Position numbers and translations under genes: made by a program. Shown in pieces: positions 1 through 8,732 of a stretch of DNA of 10,866 bases. Position 1 is the stretch's first letter, and each line of letters opens with the position of its first letter. The notes under the pieces were generated by a model that was given only the letters and a program-made list of their open reading frames with translations, searched no databases and had not been told where the DNA came from. Source of the stretch: Larix sibirica (taxonomy: Eukaryota > Streptophyta > Pinopsida > Pinales > Pinaceae); NCBI GenBank assembly GCA_004151065.3, contig NWUY0300008354.1, positions 1 through 10,866 of the forward strand, in the 5' to 3' direction.

Positions 1-240
1 CCAATAATAACATCATATGATCCCGATGGTAGGATGTTCAGATTTGCTACACTATACAGGTCGTCCAACAATAACGACCATCCTTCTACCACTTCACTGA
101 CTTTCCTCTTCGTCCCAGTGGCTAACTGAACTAACCACAACTTTCCATGCTTACTTAAGCACACAAAATTCAACAATATTAGGATGAATATAGATATGAC
201 TCTACCCTGGGGCTATTTAAATAGAAAAATACTGCGCAAC
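1..240 (-). pseudogene. Ty3/gypsy aspartic protease, decayed and cut by window edge
   Basis: Read on the minus strand, 152 down to 1 translates to a stretch containing VQLATGTKRKVSEVV and, near the edge, LPSGSYDVIIG. These are hallmarks of the protease (retropepsin) domain of plant Ty3/gypsy polyproteins, which cuts Gag-Pol into mature parts. Just upstream, in another frame, IHPNIVEFC corresponds to the segment that follows the catalytic Asp-Ser/Thr-Gly loop. Where that loop should be I read A-P-G followed by a stop at 202-204, so the catalytic aspartate appears lost. A frameshift near 150-156 joins the two parts. Reverse transcriptase, RNase H and integrase should lie beyond the left edge. 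The copy is dead. Family assignment is fairly sure; the exact ends are not. Confidence 0.8.
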
Positions 241-424
241 AATGTTACCTCCAGATTCAACTACTGTAGCTCGATGGTCTGCTTGATATCATCCAAAGAT
301 ACGTAGATTATAGGAGTTGATTTGGCCATATCCTCTTTAATCACAACTCCTTCAATGTTAATAATCATTTGAGGTTGTTCCTTCCTATGAGAGAAATCAT
401 ACAACTTCATCCCTAACATTGCAT

Positions 425-1465
425 GGGATCTTTAGGCCTTCCCACACTTGGCATAGTGCGCTAGAATCTTCCTTGCACTGGATTATCTTGCCTAACATTT
501 ATTGGTCCATTCCTATAGGGTATAGATATGAACTCTTTCTTCATTGAATCAAGCCTTCCCTTAGGCTTCCCTCTTCATGCTTGATGCTCTTGTATTGATC
601 ATAGCAATGCATGACCTTCTAGATAGCATCATCAAAGGTCTTGGGTTCCATGAATTCAATTATGTCTCTATAGTTATGGGGTGATACACTCAGGAATCTC
701 TGAATATTTGCCTTCTCATTATTGAGATAATCCACATACCGGAGTAACTCTAGGAATTTGTTCACATATTCCTCCATTGTCATCTATCCTAGATTTATCT
801 CATGGAACTCCTTGCTCTTACTATCATAATACCTTTCAAAAAGATACTTTTGCTTGAAATACTTTTCAAACTTCTTCCAATCAATCTTCCTCTCCTTGAT
901 TCCTTTCACCTTCCTGAGATTTTCCCACTAGATTGAAGCTCTATTATTCAATCTAAAAATGGCAATTCTAGCCTTTTGGTTCCTGTAGAAATCATAGATA
1001 TTGAAGTACTTCTTCAATCCTATAAGGAATGATTCAGTCTCTTGTTCAGTCTTACCTTCTCCATCAAATGTGGGAGGCCTTACTTTTTTGAATTATCCAT
1101 AGGGGTTATCTCTATGAAACTCTCTCCATTTAGACCTCTTGATTGAACATTCTTAGCTATATGAGGTTTCTGTTGGATATGTTCTTTCTATTATCTTAAA
1201 TGAATATCTTCTCGATCTTTCTTCTTCCTTAGGAGTGACTACCCATGCTCCTCCTATCCTTGCTACCATCTATTTGATTTGATCCAAAATGGGCCTTATG
1301 TTGAAGCTCTGTGAGGTTCTGGAGTATGGAAACATTTATCTGATGTTTCTCTTCTTGGGCCTTGGTAAACCTATCATTAAAACATTTCAAAATTTTGACC
1401 ATTCCTAGAGGCATGATATGCTCTCTCCTCTCACTGGAATATGTTTCTGCATTATCACCATGCAC
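425..1465 (-). pseudogene. Ty3/gypsy gag polyprotein, decayed
   Basis: Gag forms the cytoplasmic particle that packages element RNA. From 1080 down, one frame gives RPPTFDGEGKTEQETESFL, then a capsid-type region with WKKFEKYFKQKYL, MTMEEYVNKFLELLRYV and IQRFLSVSPHNYRDIIEF, the pattern of the Retrotrans_gag family. An N-terminal part starting at ATG 1465 is helical and charged and lies one frame away, so there is a frameshift near 1275-1300. In-frame stops in the core frame are at 1270, 1153, 1093, 928, 784 and 619. The stop at 784 sits where LGQMT is usual (CAG to TAG), and the stop at 928 where a Trp is usual. Near 475-430 a damaged zinc-knuckle-like piece (AKCGKA) marks the C-terminal end. 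The order gag then protease matches the adjacent feature. Confidence 0.85.
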
Positions 1466-1778
1466 AATTCTCCCATGAAATCTTCGTCAAGTTCATAGGG
1501 GTATTATGCATCATTCATGATGATCAGTCCACTCCTATACCTTCCTGCTTATTTTGCTTGCCATAAGAATTGTGTAGAAGATGATTTTTTGTTAAATAGC
1601 ATATTAATATAACTTTATAATTACTTTAAATTTTGTTACCATATTGGCATACTGCACTTTTCCATTGCCACAATGGAATTAGAATGGTGATATTCCCTCA
1701 ATTTCCTATTCCAAGTATTGAACCATGGTTTTGATTCAACTTCCTTTGGCCCATGCAAGACCAGTACTATAACCATCA
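1466..1778 (-). other. gypsy leader between primer binding site and gag
   Basis: This is the untranslated leader of the gypsy element on the minus strand. Open frames across it (one runs from 1854 to 1636) show no Gag-like pattern and span the primer sites, so I read them as chance. A packaging signal would be expected here, but none can be recognised by eye. Confidence 0.5.
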
Positions 1779-1789
1779 CTCTGATACCA
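1779..1789 (-). other. second primer-binding-site-like motif (tRNA-iMet type)
   Basis: The minus strand reads TGGTATCAGAG followed by TGATGG. The first 11 nt match the complement of the 3' end of plant initiator tRNA-Met (TGGTATCAGAGC...). On its LTR side, 3 nt away, is a CAACA end (boundary at 1793), so it could also be the true PBS with an LTR ending at 1793. I prefer the copy 93 bp upstream because of the better LTR terminal symmetry there. Confidence 0.45.
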
Positions 1790-1871
1790 CTCTGTTGAGT
1801 CCCCATCCGGACTTGTAGAACCTTTTGGATGATGAGGAACTTCTCAATAACCACTCTATCAGAATTTCCAT

Positions 1872-1882
1872 CTCTGATACCA
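1872..1882 (-). other. primer binding site of the gypsy element (tRNA-iMet type)
   Basis: The minus strand reads GTTACA, AAA, then TGGTATCAGAG. The 11-mer is the complement of the 3' end of initiator tRNA-Met, the usual primer of plant LTR elements. The sequence just before it, ending TTACA with a 3-nt spacer, mirrors the TGTAA start of the LTR at 4488. That is the expected short terminal inverted repeat. Confidence 0.65.
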
Positions 1883-2162
1883 TTTTGTAACTTATTTGGC
1901 CACCTTCATAACTCATTGAAGGCATCAGGTGATGTTAATTATTTGAAAAGACATATTTGTCTCCTTCTGTTCATCTGGTTCTATCTCTATCAATGTCTTT
2001 CTCTTTTGTGGGACCCTATTCCATGGTCATCCCAAACTATCTGCTATGATCCATCAACTTCCTCCCATCAGAATGCCCTGTGTGCACTTGCAACGTGATT
2101 TCCTGATGGATTAACCCCCGATGCGATAGTTATGATGGACTACCTTCAATGAGGCCTTGTTG

Positions 2163-2182
2163 ATGTATCGGATCTGATACAT
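2163..2182. repeat. inverted repeat in the LTR
   Basis: ATGTATC (2163-2169) and GATACAT (2176-2182) are perfect 7-bp arms around a 6-nt centre. It is one of several GATACAT/GATGTA dyads between 2160 and 2615. Confidence 0.7.
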
Positions 2183-2268
2183 TGGCCCTATCCTTTTAAC
2201 TTTTGCTCGATCCTCACACATACACTATTGAAGGAATACTCCAAAATACCTCCTCCAATGAGGCATCA

Positions 2269-2280
2269 CCAATGCATTGG
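2269..2280. repeat. 12-bp perfect palindrome in the LTR
   Basis: CCAATGCATTGG is fully self-complementary. It lies in the same dyad-rich part of the LTR. Confidence 0.7.
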
Positions 2281-2446
2281 GTTCAACACTCCATCAAACC
2301 TCTCTCTATCAGGTCCTTCCATATACTCTTCTATAGTGGTTCTCTGATGCCACACTCTTGACACATTGTTTCCAAAATTATATTGGAATTAATCCTTCAG
2401 ACCTCCTTCACATACCTTGTCATTGTGATTCTGCAATGTGGCACTT

Positions 2447-2613
2447 CCAATACATCGCCTTTGATATACCATCAGTTCAACTCCCTAATACCACACCTTC
2501 AATATGTCATTCTTGATACAATATTGACTTTATTCTATTGGTATTCCCATCACATCCTCTTCCACAACAATTCCCAATATAAAATCCCCGATACATCGCT
2601 TTTGATGTACCAT
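2447..2613. repeat. pair of 26-bp direct repeats, each with a dyad
   Basis: Units 2447-2472 and 2588-2613 differ at three positions and are 141 bp apart. The second holds TACATC (2592-2597) and GATGTA (2604-2609), which can pair over a 6-nt loop. The first has one mismatch in the stem. Confidence 0.7.
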
Positions 2614-3326
2614 TAGAGATCGCTCCATCTAGATCTCTCGCACATACACTCGTCATAAATCCTTAATATATGATCCCTAACATATTGATCACGATATGTT
2701 GGACTTATTTTCCCATTGGAATTTCCTTGAATCACTCTTGATTGGTTTCCCCAACAACTAACTTCCAATGGGGCCCGTCTAATAGGCTATACTTTTCTGA
2801 TTTCTGGGTCTTCTCACAGATTGAATCAATGGATTCCTTAGAAATATGGCCTCAATTTCCATAGTCTTTTGGCCATTCTAGGCCACTCATTAAGCTATGA
2901 AATTTTTTTATAGTTGTTTCTATTCATGTGAACAAGGCATTCCACATGCAATAAAGCAAAGCTACATGTAATCAAGCAAGACTACATAGTCATCCTAAAT
3001 ACATTTTGTCACTAATTATGCAGGCATTCACATTCACATTTTCATATTTGTAGACCACATGATACAACAAAATATATATATTCATTCTATTCAACATCAT
3101 ACAATATTGCATTGAAAATAACATAACACATCAACATAATACTTATCTTGAAATAAGTTGTCCCAAGCAATTGACTATGTAAAGCAATGTTCCACCAAAC
3201 TATAGACATCATATACTCTTTCTGCTGAGAGGCCACCCCCAAGCTAGGCATTATTTACATAAGAAAAGGGGAAACACTAAGGCTCACTCACAGTCATGTA
3301 ACACACTTTCAAAGTCAAGTCATTAC

Positions 3327-3585
3327 ACAACTAGGTTTATCAAGCTATCAAGATATCTATGGGAAAGGATTTCTAAGCTAGAGATCTCAACCATAGAGCT
3401 ACAGGAACCTCAATAAGACTTAGCCATCCTATAACCCACAATACATGCCCCACACAACACCCAGAAAGTACCTTTATCTGCCGGTGTTATTCAATGTGTG
3501 CATATAAAGGTAACCCAAACCCTGGTCATCTTCTAAGAAAGGAGGTTCCAACCTTCACTAGATTTATCAAGAACATCCACACCCC
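3327..3585. repeat. LTR internal duplication, copy 1
   Basis: This copy aligns with 3671-3956 at an offset of about 344 bp. Shared blocks include AAGGATTT.TAAGCTAG, AGACTTAGCCATCCTATAAC, CCTTCACTAG and TTTATCAAGAACATCC. Similarity is clear by eye but diverged, with indels, so the duplication is old. Confidence 0.75.
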
Positions 3586-3670
3586 ACTCCATTACCAAGA
3601 CACAATTACAAATCCAAGTCAGTCCAGAAGACACAATAAACACCCAGTCCAAACATAGCCAAGCCAGTCC

Positions 3671-3956
3671 ACAACTGGGTTTATCAATCTACCAAGAGGA
3701 CCACAAGAAAGGATTTATAAGCTAGTGAGGTCAACCACAGAGCTACAAGAACCTCAAGAAGACTTAGCCATCCTATAACCCACAATAAATGACCCACATA
3801 ACACCAAGAATGCCCCCTTCTCTAATCAACAGTCCTTCAAGCATTCCTTCCTCTAGCTTCTATTCAGTGTGCACATAGAAAGGAAACCAAACCCTAGTTA
3901 TCTCCCAAATGGAGGTTTCATCCTTCACTAGGTTTATCAAGAACATCCCAACTCCC
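3671..3956. repeat. LTR internal duplication, copy 2
   Basis: This is the partner of 3327-3585. It is about 26 bp longer, mainly from extra sequence around 3820-3856. Each copy also starts and ends with a shorter variant of GGTTTATCAAG, hinting at a repeat inside the repeat. Confidence 0.75.
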
Positions 3957-4488
3957 TCCTCTACTCTTGGATTCATACACAATGCTCAATGGACAATGAA
4001 TTCATACTAACAAGTCGATGTTGTGTAAAACTCATGCATAACAGATTGCATGAAATAAACTCACTTATCATTCCTCTTTCCAACCAGAACTCAAGATTTG
4101 TAAGACTTATCCCCCCTGGCCAACCAACACTCCTAAGAGATAAGACTCATTAATTAATGAAGGGATGATCTTTAATTCATAATTGCGCCCCTATACAACA
4201 AGCAATCACAATTCTAGATTGCAGGACGATTTAGACACAAAATGACACCCATGACTTCACCTTTCCAAGACAATAAATGTAGTAACCACCTCTTTCCTAG
4301 AAGAATTGAATTATTGAATGCACATTCACAATATTTAATGTGCCTGACCAACACATTGTACCAACTATACCATATCTAACTATCGATATAAAAACACTAA
4401 ATCAATGGTGGGGCCTTGGCCTTGAGCTCCTCACCACAATGTCATTTATGTATTCACATACAATGAGGTCAAAACTGGGGGTATTACA

Positions 4489-4493
4489 ATCAT
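4489..4493. other. candidate target-site duplication next to the gypsy LTR
   Basis: ATCAT directly abuts the outer LTR end at 4488. Gypsy integrases make 5-bp duplications. The matching copy would be at the far end of the element, outside the window, so this is only positional. Confidence 0.3.
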
Positions 4494-4597
4494 CAACTCC
4501 AATACATAACTAAATTTCATAATAGTTAGAAAATAACTATATCCCAAGATGCACATGTCAGTAGCTTAGGACTTGAATTAAGGCCAAATTTCTAACA
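4489..4597 (-). mobile_element. start of a second LTR, interrupted by the gypsy element
   Basis: On the minus strand this begins TGTTAGAAATTTGGCC at 4597, one nt after a polypurine tract, as 3' LTRs of plant copia-type elements do. Only about 109 bp are present before the gypsy LTR begins at 4488. The remainder would be expected beyond the left edge, after the whole gypsy element. No CA end is seen on the gypsy side, which fits interruption better than a natural end. The superfamily is a guess from terminus style only. Confidence 0.55.
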
Positions 4598-4598
4598 A

Positions 4599-4608
4599 CC
4601 CTCCCCCC
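4599..4608 (-). other. polypurine tract
   Basis: The minus strand reads GGGGGGAGGG, one T, then the LTR start TGTTAG. Such a tract primes plus-strand DNA synthesis in LTR retroelements and normally sits immediately before the 3' LTR. Confidence 0.65.
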
Positions 4609-5160
4609 ATAATCATAAGTTTATACAAGTACCATCTAGTAAGAAATACTAGTGCAAAATCTATTAGCATATTCAAGTATTCAATCTAATACTCATGGTA
4701 TGAAACCTCATGAGTGTCGACGAATATCTATTTGAAAAAACCACCAAAAGTGGATGTCAAAAAAACAATCTAGAAAACTTACTATTTAACAAATGAGTCA
4801 AATATCCTCCAAGTGTTCACTGATATGAACCCAAAGCTGATGAGACCAAGCCTTGATGAGAAGTGAATTGGTTTCAAGTCCAACACATCATGTATCCATA
4901 AAATGTCTAACAATCAAGTGAACAAATGTGTTCACGAAACTACTCTCAAATATAGACACATAAAAAAATGTCAATGATCCAGCTAACAAAAAAAGTCTTG
5001 ATTAACATCAAAATCATGTATCTTGTAACAAATTGTTTATCAAACCACGTGAATGATTTAACAATGAGTGAATCATAATCTTGCCAAATATCAAGTGTTG
5101 AAGGTCAGACTAATCGATCCAAAACTCTATGTGAGTGATTTGTATAACCATCATCAAATC
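4609..5160 (-). other. non-coding 3' segment between unknown frame and polypurine tract
   Basis: About 550 bp of AT-rich sequence. Read on the minus strand in the frame of the neighbouring pseudogene it quickly meets stops. I see no reverse transcriptase, RNase H or integrase motif in the stretch I translated. It could be the 3' UTR or internal tail of a non-autonomous element. Confidence 0.4.
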
Positions 5161-7015
5161 CTAAATCCACCATCCATATTTTCCTAAACCCAACATCCTA
5201 TATAGAATCACTGGTAAATCCATATCTTGTTGTCCACTTTCTTCCTGTACTTTATCATCTTCCACAACTTTCTTTACTTTTTCTTCTTCTTCTATTTTCT
5301 TTTGTAGTGCTTCTACTTCCAATTTCTTTTCTTCTTGTTCTGCTGCCATTTTGTATGGTTTCTCTTGTTCTTCTTTTCTCTTTGCCTCTGCAACTTCTTC
5401 TTCCATTTTTCTTATTTTCTGCCTAGCTAGATTCTCCTCTTGTAACTTCTTTTCCAGCTCCTCCTCTCACAACTTCTTTGCATTTCCTGCTGCTAAAGCT
5501 TCTTCATTAACTTTATTCTTTGTTGTCTTTTCTAAGTCTTCTTTTGTCTTGCTGGATCTTGCTTATGTTTTCTTATCGAACCTCTTGTTCAAATCTTCAA
5601 TATTCTTTTCTCTTCTATATACTTCTTCATCTTTCAAAAAATGATCAGTGTCTTCAAAATTGATCCTGCATGATGAACAATGTTTTGCTACTTTTTGCTA
5701 GCTATCGTTTCTAACAAAGATCTTTTCTCCAAAATGATCAGCCTATAGTTCTTTCACAAATCCATTAGCTCCTTTGACCTTGTTGAATTTATAAGCTCCA
5801 ATCACAAACGAGAGTGGGGGATATGAAGTCTTTTTATTATCATTCAAAAAATTTCCTATACCATTTATAAACACCTGCCTCACTACCTCCTTCAAAACGA
5901 TGTATTCTATAACATATATGGGCATCAATGAAGGACTCTGCGTGCCTCCATACATGCGGAGATAAGTTCGTTCTGGAGTGAAGTAATAATTTATGTATTC
6001 ACTAATAACGTTTAATGATGTAGCTGACATACAATTCGGTTCTTCGTTGAAAATCAATTGATATAAAGGCATCATAAATTCTTTGCAAATTAACTTATAG
6101 AAGCTCGCATGCTTATGAGCCCACGTGATTTGGTAGGCCACATAAATTGGCATCTCGTTTGGAACCCAATGGCATCCTAGCTTTGGGAAAGGATTTATGA
6201 TGAGAATGCAATCAACTAAATACAATTCCATATAGAATTCAGCCTTGTTTTGCTTCAACCCTTCCCGAGCTTCTGATATACCCCGAGCCATATTTTCTGA
6301 AATGATATCTGCCCAGTTGAATATGGTGTCGTGTGTTGTGACGTGGTACATCAGTGGAATCTAACTGAGTTTCTAAATTCACATTTTCTTTTCCATATAT
6401 CCTACATAGAAGCATTGCGACGACCTTGAATGGAGTCTTTAGATTCTTGGTTTCGTACTTTCCACTAGAACTTTGCCTCAGTTGCTTTCCCAGGAGTAAC
6501 ATTTTCTTTGTGCATTCCAAATGGTCTAACTTTATACTCTTGACCCATTCATATGCCATGAATACTTTGGGCATGAGCAATTTGTATGATGTGCTTATAT
6601 GTGCAGGCTAGACAGAAACAAACTCGTTTCCATTAGCTCCGGAAACGATTCTAAATTTTACGTCTATATGTGGTTGAATCCAGCCGATTACTTCTGAACA
6701 TGGGAACAACTCTGGTCGTGTGGCAGCCTTATAGAATCCGTACTTCTTGATATTATAATATATCATGGTCTCTTCTATTGTTGCATATGGTATATTCTGA
6801 TCCCTTATAAGGTAATAGAGTTGTCCCCACTTATATTCAGGGACTATTCCCATGGAAACTTTTGTATCCTCGAACTGAGTTTCCATAGTAGTTTCCGGGA
6901 TCATTTCTACATATGAATATGATTCCGCCAACTTGGAACTATGCTTAGAGGTTCTTTTAGTCATCTCTAGATCATGTGACATAAGAGTAGCATCAAAGAG
7001 TGACATTGCCTCCAT
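5161..7015 (-). pseudogene. long decayed gene, unknown globular protein with coiled-coil tail
   Basis: Several shorter open stretches join into one minus-strand frame of about 618 codons, from ATG 7015 to TAG 5161. The frame is broken by stops at 6608 (TAG), 6361 (TAG), 5743 (TAG), 5698 (TAG), 5563 (TAA) and 5467 (TGA), and by one frameshift between about 6363 and 6400. An in-frame TAA directly precedes ATG 7015, supporting that start. In order it encodes a short polar N-terminus; a globular part with ATRPELFPCSEVIGWIQPHI and PFKVVAMLLCRIYGKENVN; a second part with HDTIFNWADIISENMARGI and WVPNEMPIYVAYQITWAHKH; a short HCSSC element near 5680; then a highly charged Glu/Lys coiled coil from about 5640 to 5230. 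I do not recognise the family. It has no protease, RT or integrase motif. A Gag-like or other transposon-associated plant protein is possible, given the polypurine tract and LTR downstream. The continuity of the frame is well supported; the function is unknown. Confidence 0.7.
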
Positions 7016-7041
7016 TTACAATACAGCTAGATAGACTTCTA

Positions 7042-7898
7042 CTAAAAAATGATTACATAAAGAAATAAACATACTAAGCATATGATTCCCTTATGGACTT
7101 TTCATCCGTTCTCAACCATATTATCAATTGCAGCAAACATGATAACAAGTGAAATATGCAAAGGACTATTCATGGAAGCTAACTATGATTTATAGTTTAA
7201 AATTCATCTAATATGTATACATTCTTAAATGATGAACCAGGTTACGCATATTTAAGCAAATGACCATGTTGAAACTAAATAGAAATGGCTTAAGTCGAGC
7301 AATGCTTCTCTTAGCTATGGATAGAGATCAAATGCCAAAGTTCAATCTTTCACACTGCGAGAGCCAATCAATATTTGGGCTTCAAATGCACTTCCAATCT
7401 TTATATTAGCTAGAAAATTCAACGATGGTGTTTACTGTAATTTCATGGTCAAGACTGCCAACTATGGTTTAAAATGGTGCTTATATTATGAAATACTTTC
7501 AGGGACAAGTAAAGGATTAGGTCTAACCATGCTTCCTTTTGTAAATTTATGCATTTAAAGAATCATAAAAGATCGATAGGTAAAATCCATGAGAATCCCA
7601 ACTGCTCATTAGAACGCGGTTCAATGTTCTAAGGACTAGCCAAATCTCAAAGGTGTCTCCAAAATAACACACACTCGAAATAAGGGCATCTAGGATTACT
7701 ACTATGTATAATAAGAACTGATGCAGGTTAGGGTTTACACCTTTCTCCTTTAATAAGATGTAATGGGATGTTCCAGGTTCGAAAGCACAGAAGTAGGGTG
7801 CAATGTAACGGTTTAATCTACTTCTCTAACAATTTATAAGTGACATTCCTAAATGACTAAGTGTAACAAAATTATCGAATAGAATCAGAACAAATTAC
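7042..7898 (-). other. possible intron in the 5' leader of the unknown gene
   Basis: The minus strand reads CATCCAG then GTAATTTG at 7898 (good donor). At the other end TTTATTTCTTTATG followed by ATTTTTTAG ends at 7042 (good acceptor with pyrimidine-rich tract). The 857-nt body is AT-rich and I see no gene in it. Splicing would put the leader 26 nt before ATG 7015. No transcript evidence is available from sequence alone. Confidence 0.35.
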
Positions 7899-7992
7899 CT
7901 GGATGTGTGATGAAAATGCCGATGAGCTGGAGGTCGACCAGGTGAACTTCCTCGTCCAAGTGGCAATAATACCATGAAAACATTCAAGAAGT
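7899..7992 (-). other. possible first exon of the unknown gene
   Basis: This is the stretch from about 30 nt below the TATA box to the candidate donor. It contains an ATG at 7975 (TTTTCATGG) and stays open for 25 codons plus 2 nt to the donor, encoding a Pro/Gly/Arg/His-rich peptide (MVLLPLGRGSSPGRPPAHRH...). Through the candidate acceptor it does not join in the frame of ATG 7015 and soon stops. It is therefore either untranslated, a small upstream ORF, or a former N-terminus put out of frame by decay. The 5' end is estimated from TATA spacing only. Confidence 0.3.
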
Positions 7993-8020
7993 GGTTGCTA
8001 AGCTTATAACGTGGTTTAGT

Positions 8021-8029
8021 CCTTTTATA
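8021..8029 (-). promoter_or_regulatory. TATA box
   Basis: The minus strand reads CACATATAAAAGGAC, with TATAAAAGG at 8029-8021, close to the plant TATA consensus. It points toward the candidate first exon and the unknown gene. The expected transcription start is near 7990-7998. Confidence 0.5.
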
Positions 8030-8520
8030 TGTGAGAACAACTCCAAAACTATAAATCCCTAACAAATTCAATCAACTGCTCCGGTGGATACAAACAAAAG
8101 CCTCTAAAATTGATGTTTAAATATAATCAGAGACCTAATCCTTTGCCTATCAGAGCCAAAACCCACGTTGAGTCGATACATTTCGGAGCTAAAACCTATG
8201 TTCAGTGTAAAATCCATTTCGACCCTGAAATGTTTTGATGATACAATCAATTGGGTGTCGATGCAATTTGAGACATCCGAACAACGTTTCAGATCAAAAC
8301 TGGAAAGGAACCCGATGAGACTCGGGCTTAAAACGAAAGAAAACTCATCGACACGCTAAAATTTCTAAGTATTACGACCAATGTCCTAGCTAAACCTCAT
8401 AGATGGGTGATCTTAAAAAAATCAACTCAAGAACCAAAATTCAAACAAAATCCAAACAAAGATATCTAAAAAAACCTCAACACTCCGATTATTTCACCGT
8501 TAACCAAAAGAATGAGATGG
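8030..8520. other. upstream region with scattered repeat-like motifs, no gene
   Basis: The plus-strand open frame at 8168-8359 looks like chance: its residues come from degenerate copies of the motif that forms the array to the right (for example GTCGATACATTTCGG near 8173 and TCGACCCTGAAATG near 8219). Read toward the TATA box, this is the distal promoter or U3-like region of the unknown gene. Confidence 0.4.
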
Positions 8521-8618
8521 TCCGACCATTATGGTGGTATATTGGATTCTTTGGTCTCACCGTTTCGGCGTTACACTCAAAACAAGTCCAACTGTTTTGG
8601 GTTCAGAACTAAAATAGC
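8521..8618. repeat. degenerate 32-bp repeats, left block
   Basis: Three units start at 8521, 8555 and 8587 (spacing 34 and 32). Each opens with a TCC.AC-like box followed by a TTTCGG- or TTTTGG-like box. Confidence 0.65.
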
Positions 8619-8732
8619 AGTGAAATGCCAAACTTTCATATAAAAAACTAAGTGTTGTGACCAACTTCGAGGCAATAACTCATAAGTTGGTGAAATAAAA
8701 CCTCAACACATAACTTTAAGTGTGATAAAAAA

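Larger units (their letters stand above)
1886..4488 (-). mobile_element. 5' LTR of the Ty3/gypsy element
   Basis: On the minus strand the repeat starts TGTAATACCCCCAGTTTTG at 4488, a common opening for plant gypsy LTRs, and ends GTTACA at 1886, followed by a PBS. This gives about 2.6 kb, or 2.7 kb if the inner end is at 1793. The length is high but within the range of large plant gypsy LTRs. The partner LTR is outside the window, so the call rests on the termini, the PBS and the gag order, not on an LTR alignment. It contains no convincing gene: short open frames at 1829-2098 and 2383-2616 on the plus strand have no recognisable pattern. It holds a large internal duplication and a group of dyad motifs, listed separately. 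No TATA box can be chosen with confidence. Confidence 0.7.

Noticed and set aside
1829-2616. Plus-strand open frames at 1829-2098 and 2383-2616
   Set aside because: They lie inside the LTR, lack any recognisable domain and look like chance in AT-rich DNA.
3073-3082. ATATATATAT as an LTR TATA box
   Set aside because: Simple AT repeat with no supporting context. The LTR start site cannot be placed by eye.
5351-5644. Plus-strand open frame of 97 codons rich in Ser and Phe
   Set aside because: It is the antisense of the Glu/Lys coiled-coil stretch on the minus strand: GAA/AAG codons read backwards give Phe, Leu and Ser.
7138-7540. Possible diverged repeat of AACTATG.TTTA and related words in the intron
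   Set aside because: The words are short, at different offsets, and within what AT-rich sequence gives by chance.
8041-8058. 5' LTR start matching the TGTTAG LTR (minus strand TGTTAGGGATTTATAG)
   Set aside because: Only about 10 of the first 12 bases agree with the LTR start at 4597, similarity stops at once, and it lies too close to the TATA box for a normal U3.
8168-8359. Plus-strand open frame of 63 codons
   Set aside because: It arises from degenerate copies of the 32-bp motif, has no protein pattern, and lies opposite the promoter-like region.
8403-8612. Plus-strand open frame of 69 codons
   Set aside because: Its second half is the left block of the 32-bp repeats. No family pattern.
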